Shown here piece after piece: positions 1 through 7,250 of a DNA stretch of 17,587 bases (positions are counted from its first letter, which is position 1; every line of letters starts with the position of its first letter). The notes beneath the pieces were generated by a model. That model did not search any database. It was given only the letters and a program-made list of their open reading frames with translations, and was not told the DNA's origin. The position numbers and the translations under genes are program-made. The stretch is from Peptococcaceae bacterium (GTDB lineage Bacteria; Bacillota; DSM-12270; Thermacetogeniales; Thermacetogeniaceae), in contig PLQY01000028.1 in the NCBI GenBank assembly GCA_003160265.1, positions 37,948-55,534 of the forward strand, in the 5' to 3' direction.

Positions 1-289
1 GGTTGGCGGTTCCTTCAGGGCGCCGGCTGACCTGCCCATGCATGGCTACTACGTATTCGGGGCGCACCGCCTGGCTCGTCTTAAAAGCCTCCGGCTGGCG
101 GTCCGGGCTCAGCACCGTCTGCACCAGGCCGCTCCGGTCGCGCAGATCCAGAAAGATTACCCCGCCGTGGTCACGCCGCCGCTGCACCCAGCCCATCAGG
201 ACCACGTCCCGGCCAATGTGCCCGGCGGTCAGGTCCCCGCATCCGTGCGTACGTCTGGTTGCCGCCATATCTGCCAGATCTTGATTCAA
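1..289 (-). CDS. aspS: Aspartyl-tRNA synthetase, N-terminal part (cut by window edge)
   Basis: Charges tRNA with aspartate (class II aminoacyl-tRNA synthetase, cytoplasm). Only about 96 N-terminal residues are present; the gene runs off the left edge. The segment matches the OB-fold anticodon-binding domain: an RTHGCGDL stretch followed by [19 protein letters not shown] and SGLVQ, which is highly characteristic of bacterial AspRS. The first ATG in frame is at 268, but nothing like a Shine-Dalgarno (SD) site precedes it. An in-frame TTG at 289 lies 8 bases after AGGGGG, so I choose TTG; this adds seven residues before the ATG methionine. It follows hisS after about 110 bases, the usual hisS-aspS order in Firmicutes. 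Base composition returns to GC-rich here, unlike hisS. Whether the enzyme is discriminating or not cannot be told from this part. Confidence 0.93.
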   Translation of the reverse strand, partial: MNQDLADMAATRRTHGCGDLTAGHIGRDVVLMGWVQRRRDHGGVIFLDLRDRSGLVQTVLSPDRQPEAFKTSQAVRPEYVVAMHGQVSRRPEGTAN

Positions 290-297
290 GTATTTTA

Positions 298-303
298 CCC
301 CCT
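298..303 (-). promoter_or_regulatory. Ribosome binding site that decides the aspS start
   Basis: AGGGGG on the minus strand, 8 bases before the TTG at 289. The downstream ATG at 268 has no comparable site, so this supports the longer aspS product. Confidence 0.65.
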
Positions 304-397
304 GTTTTCTAGAAACGCTTCGGTCTTAGCGACCAAATCATCACACTGCACATACGTGATCGGTTGAACCGGCTATGGTACTATCAATGAATATGCA

Positions 398-1768
398 TTA
401 ACGAATTTTTGAAGCTATAATATCTAAGACATCATCAAACGAAACTTTGTTTTGTTCCCCACTTTCCATATTTTTGATAGTGACAGTTCTCTCATCAGAC
501 TCAGTATCCCCAATTATTCCTACATATGGAAATCCTAATCTATTTGCATAGTTTAGTTTAGCCTTCAGGCTCTTCGGTTCCAAATATACCTCGGTGTCAA
601 TGCCACCCTTTCTCAGTTTTGATGCAAGTTCAAGTGGATAGCTTAAATCATCAACAATAGGAACAATCAATATACTTGAAGGAGTTGCATTGGCAAGCTT
701 GACTATTCCTGCTTTTTCCAATTGGTAAAATAATCGAGTTAGTCCAATGGAAATTCCCACTCCAGGTAATTTTCGATCAGTATAATATTCAGCCAAGTTA
801 TCATATCTTCCACCGGAGCAAACACTGCCAATGCCTGGATAGTCATTTAATGTAGTTTCATATACGGTACCCGTGTAATAATCTAAGCCTCTGGCAATAG
901 TCAAGTCTATTGTATAATTATAATCTGGGACGCCAAACATTTGTATGAATTCATTTACTTGAGAAATTTCTTGTAAACCCAATGCATATGTAGCATTTTC
1001 TATATCAAGACTTTTAAGTTGGCTTATTATTTCTAGATTATCACCTTTAATGCTCAAATATTTAGTTATTTTATCAATATGATCATTACGGAACCCCAAA
1101 CCTGCTAATTCATTAACTACATTCTCATTTCCAACCTTATCAATCTTATCAATTATCCTCATTACTTCCGAAGCTTGTTCTTCAACCTGCAAATACTCCA
1201 ATAGGCCGTTGAGGATTTTGCGATTATTGAATTTTATTTGAAAAGCACCAAATCCTAAAGCCTTAAAAGTATTATAAATAATGCTTGGGATTTCAGCATC
1301 ATTGATAAGACTTAACTTACCATCGCCTATTATATCAATATCACACTGATAAAACTCGCGGTAGCGACCCTTTTGAGTTTTTTCGCCCCGATAAACTTTC
1401 CCTATCTGATACCTGCGAAAAGGAAATGCTAAATTGTTATAGTTCTTGGCCACGTATTTTGCCAATGGCACCGTCAAGTCAAATCTCATTGTCAAATCGG
1501 TATCACCCTTGCTAAAACGATAAATCTGTTTATCGGACTCTCCGCCTGCTTTGGCAAGTAATACTTCAGCAGACTCTAAAATTGGAGTATCGAGTGGGAT
1601 AAATCCAAAAAGCTCATAAGTTTTTCTGATTATATCATACATTTTATTAAATTGAATTTGTTCTTTTGGAAGTAGTTCCATAAAGCCAGGTAATGTTCTT
1701 GGTTCGACTTTATCTGCAGGGTTTCTTGCAGGCTTATCAGAATTATTCAAGTCATTTAAGTTTCCCAT
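398..1768 (-). CDS. hisS: Histidyl-tRNA synthetase, AT-rich and probably acquired
   Basis: Charges tRNA-His with histidine (class II synthetase). The 456-residue product has motif 2 at about 116-147 (FRRYQIGKVYRGE, then GRYREFYQCDIDI), the histidine-binding signatures RGLDYYTGTVYE (293-304) and CSGGRYDNL (about 317-325), motif 3 GVGISIGLTRLF, and a C-terminal anticodon-binding domain from about 367. An upstream ATG at 1792 lacks an SD; the ATG at 1768 is preceded by AAAAGGGAG with an 8-base gap, so it is preferred. Base use is strikingly AT-rich: 961-1020 has 17 G/C of 60, against 41 of 60 at 2221-2280 in the neighbour. The REFYQCD form of motif 2 is the archaeal/eukaryotic-like type, also found in some bacteria, rather than the usual bacterial RQFHQ type. 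It sits in the normal locus before aspS and looks intact. Function is secure; foreign origin is inference. Confidence 0.96.
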   Translation of the reverse strand: MGNLNDLNNSDKPARNPADKVEPRTLPGFMELLPKEQIQFNKMYDIIRKTYELFGFIPLDTPILESAEVLLAKAGGESDKQIYRFSKGDTDLTMRFDLTVPLAKYVAKNYNNLAFPFRRYQIGKVYRGEKTQKGRYREFYQCDIDIIGDGKLSLINDAEIPSIIYNTFKALGFGAFQIKFNNRKILNGLLEYLQVEEQASEVMRIIDKIDKVGNENVVNELAGLGFRNDHIDKITKYLSIKGDNLEIISQLKSLDIENATYALGLQEISQVNEFIQMFGVPDYNYTIDLTIARGLDYYTGTVYETTLNDYPGIGSVCSGGRYDNLAEYYTDRKLPGVGISIGLTRLFYQLEKAGIVKLANATPSSILIVPIVDDLSYPLELASKLRKGGIDTEVYLEPKSLKAKLNYANRLGFPYVGIIGDTESDERTVTIKNMESGEQNKVSFDDVLDIIASKIR

Positions 1769-1776
1769 TAATGTTG

Positions 1777-1785
1777 CTCCCTTTT
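1777..1785 (-). promoter_or_regulatory. Ribosome binding site that decides the hisS start
   Basis: AAAAGGGAG on the minus strand, 8 bases before the ATG at 1768. The longer reading from 1792 would place this site inside the coding sequence and has no SD of its own. Confidence 0.7.
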
Positions 1786-1829
1786 CATTCACGATCTGCT
1801 GGCTCAGTTTGAATACCGACTATGACAAA

Positions 1830-2453
1830 CTACCCCAGGAAGGGGTTGTGCTCCCGCTCGTAGCCGACCGTCGAAGAGGGGCCATGTCCCGGGTAGATCA
1901 GACAGGCGTCGTCAAGCACCAGGATCTTGTTCTTGATGGACTCGATCAGGTCATGGTAGGAGCCGCCGGGGAAATCGGTCCGCCCGATCGAGCTGGCAAA
2001 CAGGGTGTCTCCGGTAAAGATCGCTCCCTCCGTCTGAAGGGAGATACCGCCCCGGGTATGTCCGGGCGTGTGCAACACTTTAAGATGAACCTGCTTCCCG
2101 CAGGCAATCTCATCGCCCTCATGGAGCAGCAGATCCGGCCGCAATGCCTGCAGCGCAGACCCCACATATGCAGAGAGGTTCAGGTCCGGTTTGCCCAACA
2201 GGGGAGCATCCTCCTCGTGGATCATCAGCTTGGCGCCGGTGGCGCTGCGGACCTCGGCGTCGGCGGTGATATGGTCGACGTGGCCGTGGGTGTTGACGAT
2301 ATACTTTACCTGCAACTGCTCCCTGGCGATCTCCGCCAGGATGCGCCCGCCTTCCCCGCCGGGGTCGATGACCAGGGCCTCTTTCGTCTCATCACACCAG
2401 ACAAGATAACAGTTGGCCAGCATCGAGCCAACTTCCAGGCATCTCACGTTCAT
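1830..2453 (-). CDS. Metallo-beta-lactamase-fold hydrolase (glyoxalase II-like)
   Basis: Soluble 207-residue metal-dependent hydrolase of the glyoxalase II-like subgroup. From the ATG at 2453 the metal ligands are readable: THGHVDH at 55-61 (H56, H58, D60, H61), H132 in TPGHT, D149 in FTGD and H190 in PGHG. This is the complete two-metal set. The C-terminal substrate-binding domain of true glyoxalase II is absent and the length fits the short, single-domain family. Two ATGs compete: 2459 lies only 3 bases after GGAGG, while 2453 lies 9 bases after it, so 2453 is chosen. The gene starts 18 bases after the dtd stop and probably shares its transcript. Its substrate is unknown; the place next to relA and dtd is common in Clostridia but does not reveal the reaction. 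Confidence 0.92.
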   Translation of the reverse strand: MNVRCLEVGSMLANCYLVWCDETKEALVIDPGGEGGRILAEIAREQLQVKYIVNTHGHVDHITADAEVRSATGAKLMIHEEDAPLLGKPDLNLSAYVGSALQALRPDLLLHEGDEIACGKQVHLKVLHTPGHTRGGISLQTEGAIFTGDTLFASSIGRTDFPGGSYHDLIESIKNKILVLDDACLIYPGHGPSSTVGYEREHNPFLG

Positions 2454-2470
2454 CTCCATTAACCTCCGCT

Positions 2471-2920
2471 TCAGAATACTTTCTTGCTGTCGATCAGAAT
2501 GGTGACCGGGCCATCGTTGACGATGCCCACCGACATCATCGCCCGGAACTCTCCGGTCAGAACCTTCAAGCCGCTCTCCACCAGGCGGCCGGCTACGGCC
2601 TCATACAGTCCTACAGCCCGTTCCGGGAGAGCGGCGGCGGTGAAGCTGGGGCGCCTTCCACTCCGGCAGTCGCCATAGAGGGTGAACTGGGAGACCACCA
2701 GCAACTCCCCCTGCACATCCAGTACCGAATAATTACACTTTCCACCATCATCCGGGAAGATCCTCAAGCCCAGGATCTTGTCCGCCATATAAGCGGCATC
2801 ATCCTCCCCGTCCTCATCTCCGACCCCCAGGAGCACGACCAGACCCGGGCCGATCTCCGCCACCGTCCGTTCCCCAATCCTTACCCAACCCCGACTCACT
2901 CTCTGGACAACCGCCCGCAC
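2471..2920 (-). CDS. dtd: D-aminoacyl-tRNA deacylase
   Basis: Hydrolyses D-aminoacyl-tRNA (and mischarged glycyl-tRNA-Ala), protecting translation from D-amino acids; a cytoplasmic homodimer. The 149-residue length is normal for DTD. Both active-site signatures are present: SQFTLYGD at 77-84 and NDGPVT at 135-140, the latter holding the Gly-cisPro element that excludes L-amino acids. The N-terminus [10 protein letters not shown] is also typical. The start is GTG, preceded by GGGAG with a suitable gap. It begins 15 bases after the relA stop, so relA and dtd are very probably co-transcribed, as in most Firmicutes. Confidence 0.97.
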   Translation of the reverse strand: MRAVVQRVSRGWVRIGERTVAEIGPGLVVLLGVGDEDGEDDAAYMADKILGLRIFPDDGGKCNYSVLDVQGELLVVSQFTLYGDCRSGRRPSFTAAALPERAVGLYEAVAGRLVESGLKVLTGEFRAMMSVGIVNDGPVTILIDSKKVF

Positions 2921-2935
2921 TAAAAACCACTCCCA

Positions 2936-5101
2936 TCAGGGCAGCACCCGGTGTACGTCCAGGACATCGCTGATCTGACCCACCTTCCGCATGACAGAGT
3001 ATAGGTGTTCCAGGTCCCGGATCTCGATCTTCAGGTTTACCAACGCCATCTGGTTCTTCTTCGCCCGGGAATTGACGGCGTTGATCACCGTTCTGGTATC
3101 GGAGATGGTGTTCAGGATATCCGTCGTCAGGCTCGGGCGGTCAAGTGCCCTGACCTCGAGTTCCACCTTGTAGGTAGCTGGAGTATCCACATCCCAACCG
3201 ACCTCGATCAGGCGCTCGGGCTCGCCCTGATAATAGTGGGCAACGTTGGTACAGTCCGGACGGTGTATGGTAACACCTCTACCACGAGTAATATAACCGA
3301 TGATCTGGTCTCCAGGCAAGGGATTGCAACAGTGGGCCAGACGCACCACCAGGTTTTTCTCGCCTTTGACCTTGACCCCGGAGTCCACCTCGTCCTGCTG
3401 ATTCGGGAGGCGGACTAGCAGCTTGGACTCCGCGGCCGGCACGGGCGCCTCTTTCTTGAACAGTTCGTCCCGCGCCTTCCCGATAACCTGGCCGACGGTT
3501 ACCGCCCCATCGCCGATCCCCGCATAGAGGTCGCTCTCGGTCTGGAAACCCAGGCACCGCGGCAGAAACTCCATCACTTCCGACTTGAAAAATACCGCCG
3601 GCTCGCCGCCGGTGCGACGAACCTCCTTCTCCAGCAGTTCCCGGCCGCGCAGGATGTTCTCGTCGCGCTTCTCCTTCTTGAACCACTGTCGGATGCGGTT
3701 CTTGGCCTGGGAGGTCCTGGCAATGGAGAGCCAATCCCTGCTCGGACCGTTGCTCTGCCTTGAGGTCAGGACGTCGATAATGTCTCCGTTGACCAACTGG
3801 TAATCCAGGGGCACGATCCTGCCGTTGACCTTGGCTCCAGTGCAGTGGTGTCCGACCTCGGTGTGGATGCGGTAGGCAAAATCAATCGGCCCCGAGCCGG
3901 CAGGCAGCTCGATCACGTCACCCTTGGGGGTGAACACGAACACCACGTCGGCAAAGAGGTCGATCTTCAGGGACTCCATGAATTCCTTGGGGTCCTTGGT
4001 CTCATGCTGCCATTCCAGGATCCGGCGCAGCCAGGCCAGTTTCTCGTCGAACTGGGAGTTCGTAGCACGCCCGCCCTCCTTGTACCGCCAGTGAGCGGCG
4101 ATACCGTACTCGGCGGTGCGGTGCATCTCATCGGTGCGGATCTGCAGTTCGAAGGCCTCTCCGGAAGGACCGACCAGGGTCGTGTGCAGCGACTGGTACA
4201 TGTTCTGCTTGGGCATGGCGATGTAGTCCTTAAAGCGCCCCGGGATCGGCTTCCACATGGTGTGCACAATCCCCAGGGTGGCATAACAGTCCCTGACCGA
4301 ATCAACGATCACCCTGACGGCGGTCAGGTCGTAGATCTCCGCCAGGTCCTTGCCCTGGCTGACCATCTTCTGATAGATGCTGTAGAAATTTTTAGGGCGC
4401 CCCGAAATGTCCGCCCTGATCCCGGCCTCATCCAACTTTTCCCGCAGCTTGGAGATCACGAGGTTGATGTAGTCTTCCCGCTCCCGGCGCTTTTTGGCGA
4501 TCCGCTCCACCAGGGAGTAGTACTGATCCGGTTCCAGGTAGCGGAGTGATAGGTCTTCCAATTCCCACTTGATCTTGTAGATCCCCAACCGGTGCGCCAG
4601 TGGGGCGAAGATCTCCAGGGTTTCATCGGCGATCTCGCGCTGCTTGGGAACCGGCTGGTAACTCAGGGTGCGCATGTTGTGCAGCCGGTCTGCCAGTTTG
4701 ATGAGGATCACCCGCACGTCCTGGCCCATGGCCAGGAACATCCGGCGCAGGTTCTCGGTGTGGTGGTCCTCCTTGGACTTATACTCGATCCGGCCCAGTT
4801 TGGTCACCCCGGAGACCAGAAAGGCCACCTCGTGCCCGAATTGGGCCTCGATCTCCTCCACGGTCACCCTGGTGTCCTCGACCACGTCGTGCAGTAGGCC
4901 GCCGATGATGGTGGTCATGTCGAGCTCCAGCTCCGCCAGGATGCAGGCCACCTCTACCGGATGATTGATAAACTCCTCGCCGGAGTTGCGGTACTGACCA
5001 ATATGAGACCCCTGGGCGAAATAGTAGGCGCGCTCCAGCAATTTCTGGTCATAACCTGGTGAATAGGCCTCTATCAAATTGAACAACCGCTGGAGGCTCA
5101 T
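2936..5101 (-). CDS. relA: Bifunctional (p)ppGpp synthetase/hydrolase Rel
   Basis: Makes and degrades the stringent-response alarmone (p)ppGpp. The 721 residues hold the full long-RSH layout. The HD hydrolase domain has H47, H71-D72 and D137 (HDVVEDT, LADRLHN). The synthetase domain lies at about 235-345 and includes GRFKDYIAMPK, MYQSLHTT and ELQIRT. TGS is at about 385-446, the conserved-cysteine region at about 585-620 (H590 C591 C592, C617), and ACT at about 648-721. An intact HD site and the RFKD form (289-292) point to a bifunctional Rel rather than a synthetase-only RelA. An ORF start 13 codons upstream lacks an SD; the ATG at 5101 lies 9 bases after AGGAGG. A promoter and hairpin-containing leader precede it. 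The frequent upstream partners recJ and apt are absent here. Confidence 0.97.
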   Translation of the reverse strand: MSLQRLFNLIEAYSPGYDQKLLERAYYFAQGSHIGQYRNSGEEFINHPVEVACILAELELDMTTIIGGLLHDVVEDTRVTVEEIEAQFGHEVAFLVSGVTKLGRIEYKSKEDHHTENLRRMFLAMGQDVRVILIKLADRLHNMRTLSYQPVPKQREIADETLEIFAPLAHRLGIYKIKWELEDLSLRYLEPDQYYSLVERIAKKRREREDYINLVISKLREKLDEAGIRADISGRPKNFYSIYQKMVSQGKDLAEIYDLTAVRVIVDSVRDCYATLGIVHTMWKPIPGRFKDYIAMPKQNMYQSLHTTLVGPSGEAFELQIRTDEMHRTAEYGIAAHWRYKEGGRATNSQFDEKLAWLRRILEWQHETKDPKEFMESLKIDLFADVVFVFTPKGDVIELPAGSGPIDFAYRIHTEVGHHCTGAKVNGRIVPLDYQLVNGDIIDVLTSRQSNGPSRDWLSIARTSQAKNRIRQWFKKEKRDENILRGRELLEKEVRRTGGEPAVFFKSEVMEFLPRCLGFQTESDLYAGIGDGAVTVGQVIGKARDELFKKEAPVPAAESKLLVRLPNQQDEVDSGVKVKGEKNLVVRLAHCCNPLPGDQIIGYITRGRGVTIHRPDCTNVAHYYQGEPERLIEVGWDVDTPATYKVELEVRALDRPSLTTDILNTISDTRTVINAVNSRAKKNQMALVNLKIEIRDLEHLYSVMRKVGQISDVLDVHRVLP

Positions 5102-5110
5102 CGGCTTCAA

Positions 5111-5116
5111 CCTCCT
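5111..5116 (-). promoter_or_regulatory. Ribosome binding site that decides the relA start
   Basis: AGGAGG on the minus strand, 9 bases before the ATG at 5101. It gives the family-typical N-terminus MSLQRLFNLIEAY and rules out the 13-codon longer reading. Confidence 0.85.
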
Positions 5117-5142
5117 ATGAGCAGAACAAGTTAAGCGCAACT

Positions 5143-5175
5143 AAGGCTTCCGCCTTCGCAAAGCTCGGCGCGAGC
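5143..5175 (-). other. Two adjacent hairpins in the relA leader
   Basis: Reading toward relA, the first hairpin is GCTCG-CGC-CGAGC (5175-5163). The second is AAGGC-GGAA-GCCTT (5156-5143), a 5-bp stem closed by a GNRA-type tetraloop. Both fall inside the predicted untranslated leader, between the promoter and the AGGAGG site. No run of T follows, so neither is an intrinsic terminator. A role in mRNA stability or regulation is only a possibility. Confidence 0.4.
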
Positions 5176-5187
5176 CAAGTTTTCTAT

Positions 5188-5217
5188 ATCGTATGTTTTA
5201 AAGCCACGTCTTGTCAA
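5188..5217 (-). promoter_or_regulatory. Sigma-A-type promoter for relA
   Basis: The minus strand shows a perfect -35 TTGACA (5217-5212), an 18-base spacer, and a -10 candidate TACGAT (5193-5188, four of six matches). Transcription would start near 5181 and give a leader of about 80 bases. It lies between the CDF transporter stop and relA, consistent with relA heading its own operon with dtd and the genes after it. Confidence 0.6.
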
Positions 5218-5279
5218 GAAGGAAGAGCGCAGCGACCCAGATCTCATTTTTCAAGGCTGGCCTTTTTTATATAGCCCGG

Positions 5280-6221
5280 TTAGTGGTGATCACCCGCCTG
5301 CGCCTCGCAGCGGGCGGTGCAGAGGCTGCAGTCGTCCCCCTCACGGCAGGGTTCAACGTGGATCAGGATGCGGGCGCCCGGATAACGGTCGCTGACCGCC
5401 TGCTCTATCTGGTCGCAGAGTTCATGGCTCCTGGCGATGCTCTGGTCCCTGGGCGCCACCAGGTGCAGGTCGATATGGCGTTCGGAGCCGGATTTTCTCG
5501 TCCGCAGTTCATGGAAGCCGATGTATTGGTGGCCATAGCTGAGGATGATCTGCCTGATCACAGCCTCCTCATCCAGGGGCAGCCTGGCATCCAGCAAGGG
5601 TGAGAAGGCCTTGACCGTCAGGTCGTAGGATGCCTTGATGATCAACAGGGCGACGCCGATGGCCAATATGGGGTCGATGATGCTCCGCCCGGTGATCCAG
5701 ATCAGAAGCATACCTGCAGCCACCCCGAAGGAGGTGAACACGTCGGTTCTCAGGTGCCAGGCATCCGCCTCCAGGGCGATGGAGTCCGTAGCCCTGGCGG
5801 TCTTCATCAGGTTCGAGGAAATAAAAAGGTTTACCAGGCCGGACAGGCCCATCACTACCAGGCCCCAGAGCGGAGTCTGCACAGCAGTCCCGGTCGCCAG
5901 CCGGTGCGCCGCCTCTGTCACGATCCAGACCGCGGCCAGGAAGATCAGGGCCGCTTCTACAACTCCGGAGACATTTTCAATCTTGCCATGCCCGTATTCG
6001 TGCTCCTCGTCCGGCGGCTTGCCGCTCCTATTGACGGCGAAGAAGGCCAGCAGCGCCGCCAGCAGGTCGATACCGCTGTGTACCGCCTCTGACAGGACGC
6101 TCACCGAGCCGATGGCGATCCCCACCAATAGTTTGAGGACGACGAGCAGGGCGTTGGAACTGACCGAAAGCAGAGCGGCCGCCGCTTTTTGCTCAGTGGC
6201 CGGAAGAGTGTTCCCTGGCAA
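5280..6221 (-). CDS. Cation diffusion facilitator (CDF) metal exporter
   Basis: Inner-membrane transporter that expels divalent metal by proton antiport. The 313-residue protein has the CDF layout of hydrophobic segments from about residue 17 to 198, then a cytoplasmic domain (about 210-292). The metal site has H48xxxD52 in the second helix and H156xxxD160 (with D153) in the fifth; HxxxD/HxxxD suggests Zn/Cd-type rather than Mn-type (usually DxxxD). The C-terminal tail adds Cys292, Cys298, Cys301 and Cys305 and ends in DHH, a likely extra metal-binding patch. The start is TTG, 6 bases after GGAGGGG. A strong promoter of its own lies upstream, so it need not depend on secF transcription. The exact metal is not determined. 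Confidence 0.93.
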   Translation of the reverse strand: MPGNTLPATEQKAAAALLSVSSNALLVVLKLLVGIAIGSVSVLSEAVHSGIDLLAALLAFFAVNRSGKPPDEEHEYGHGKIENVSGVVEAALIFLAAVWIVTEAAHRLATGTAVQTPLWGLVVMGLSGLVNLFISSNLMKTARATDSIALEADAWHLRTDVFTSFGVAAGMLLIWITGRSIIDPILAIGVALLIIKASYDLTVKAFSPLLDARLPLDEEAVIRQIILSYGHQYIGFHELRTRKSGSERHIDLHLVAPRDQSIARSHELCDQIEQAVSDRYPGARILIHVEPCREGDDCSLCTARCEAQAGDHH

Positions 6222-6289
6222 TCCAAGCCCCTCCTCGGTAAAAGAGACTCCACCAAATTATGCTTGATGAAGTCCCACGGACACAGGGT

Positions 6290-6308
6290 ATTAGAGCGGG
6301 TAGTCATC
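6290..6308 (-). repeat. 19-base dispersed repeat, copy A (CDF leader)
   Basis: The minus strand reads GATGACTACCCGCTCTAAT. It differs by one base from the plus strand at 17527-17545. It begins almost at the predicted transcription start of the CDF gene. A TCATC about 19 bases further on can pair with its first five bases (GATGA), enclosing a small GTCC-GTG-GGAC hairpin. Confidence 0.5.
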
Positions 6309-6316
6309 TGTGATAA

Positions 6317-6345
6317 ATTCTAGCACGTCACGAAAGGTCTGACAA
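6317..6345 (-). promoter_or_regulatory. Strong sigma-A-type promoter for the CDF exporter
   Basis: On the minus strand, -35 TTGTCA (6345-6340) is followed by a 17-base spacer and -10 TAGAAT (6322-6317). A TG one base before the -10 makes an extended -10 element. Each hexamer has five of six consensus matches. It lies downstream of the secF stop, giving a leader of roughly 90 bases. Confidence 0.75.
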
Positions 6346-6363
6346 TATACCGAACTTCGAGGG

Positions 6364-7233
6364 TTAGCGGGTTGCTGCCGATTCACCCCGCAGCCGCTTG
6401 AAATCGAACCACAGCGGGCTGGCGTTGAAGATGGAGGAGTACGCCCCGCTGATCACCCCGATCAACAGCATGATCATGAAGTCCCGGATGGTGACCCCGC
6501 CAAACAGGATCAGAGCCAGCAGGCAGAAGAGCACGGTCATGACGGTGTTGATGGAACGAGTCAGGGTCTGCATGATGCTGTAGTGGATCAGTTCGTCCAG
6601 GGGTTCACCCTTCTTGCGAACCTTGACATTCTCCCGGATGCGGTCAAAGATCACGATGGTGTCGTGGACGGAATAGGCGGCGATCGTCAGGATGGCTGCC
6701 ACCGAAGCACTGTCGATCTGCAGCCAGAAGATCGACGCCAGGCCCACCGTCACCAGGATGTCGTGGAAGATGGCGATAATGGCCGCCAGGGCGAACCAGA
6801 ACTCGAACCGGATGGCGATGTAGACCAGCATCAGGGCAAAGGCGATCAACACCGCCAGGGCGGCATTCCTCATCAATTCACTGCTGACGACCGCATCCAC
6901 CTTGTTGTCGCTCTGCAGGCTCAACGGCCCAATCTTCTGCTGCAGAGCGCTGACCAGGCTGTTGCTCTCGTCTTGAGTGAGGGCACGGGTGCGAATCATC
7001 GCCATATTCCCATTGGATAGCTGGATCTCACTATCGCTGGGCAGCTTCTGATCGGCCATTACCGCCTGGATCGCCGTATCGGTCACCGGTTGGCTGAACT
7101 GGATCTCCAACAGGCTACCGCCGGTGAAGTCGATCCCAAAGTTCATGTGCCGGGTGCCGAGGGAGATCAGTCCGGGGATAATCACCAGCAGGGACAAGAT
7201 GTACCAGTATTTACGGAGCTCGATCAAGTTCAC
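6364..7233 (-). CDS. secF: Protein translocase subunit SecF
   Basis: Partner of SecD in the membrane complex that uses proton-motive force to help SecYEG-exported proteins leave the channel. The 289 residues contain an N-terminal membrane helix (about 9-27), the SecF signature GIDFTGG (33-39), an extracytoplasmic loop (about 40-120), then five membrane helices. The conserved SVHDTIVIFDRIREN segment is at about 188-202. A longer reading from 7305 would overlap the end of secD by 18 codons and lacks family resemblance. The GTG at 7233 gives MNLIELRKYW and follows AAGGGAG, which overlaps the secD stop. SecD and secF are therefore closely spaced and presumably co-translated. Confidence 0.96.
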   Translation of the reverse strand: MNLIELRKYWYILSLLVIIPGLISLGTRHMNFGIDFTGGSLLEIQFSQPVTDTAIQAVMADQKLPSDSEIQLSNGNMAMIRTRALTQDESNSLVSALQQKIGPLSLQSDNKVDAVVSSELMRNAALAVLIAFALMLVYIAIRFEFWFALAAIIAIFHDILVTVGLASIFWLQIDSASVAAILTIAAYSVHDTIVIFDRIRENVKVRKKGEPLDELIHYSIMQTLTRSINTVMTVLFCLLALILFGGVTIRDFMIMLLIGVISGAYSSIFNASPLWFDFKRLRGESAATR

Positions 7234-7250
7234 GGCTTTTCTTCTCTCCC

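Noticed and set aside
1769..1829. Possible T-box leader before hisS
   Set aside because: Only about 60 bases separate the metallo-hydrolase stop from hisS, too short for a T-box, and the GGTGG-type T-box core is absent.
1809..2462. Long plus-strand ORF opposite the metallo-hydrolase gene
   Set aside because: Its translation has no family features. The minus-strand frame has a complete metal-ligand set and an SD, so this is a shadow of GC-rich coding DNA.
3845..4549. Plus-strand ORF of over 230 codons opposite relA
   Set aside because: It lies entirely within the conserved synthetase/HD coding region of relA and has no recognisable domain or ribosome site.
5253..5268. Hairpin AAGG-CTGG-CCTT followed by T6 on the plus strand, downstream of the CDF gene
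   Set aside because: The T run follows only on the plus strand, where no gene is transcribed into it. In the minus direction the stem is followed by GAAAAA. The stem has only four pairs.
6222..6312. Possible NiCo, fluoride or other known riboswitch in the CDF leader
   Set aside because: I could not match the remembered conserved cores of these classes; only short local hairpins and the dispersed repeat are visible.
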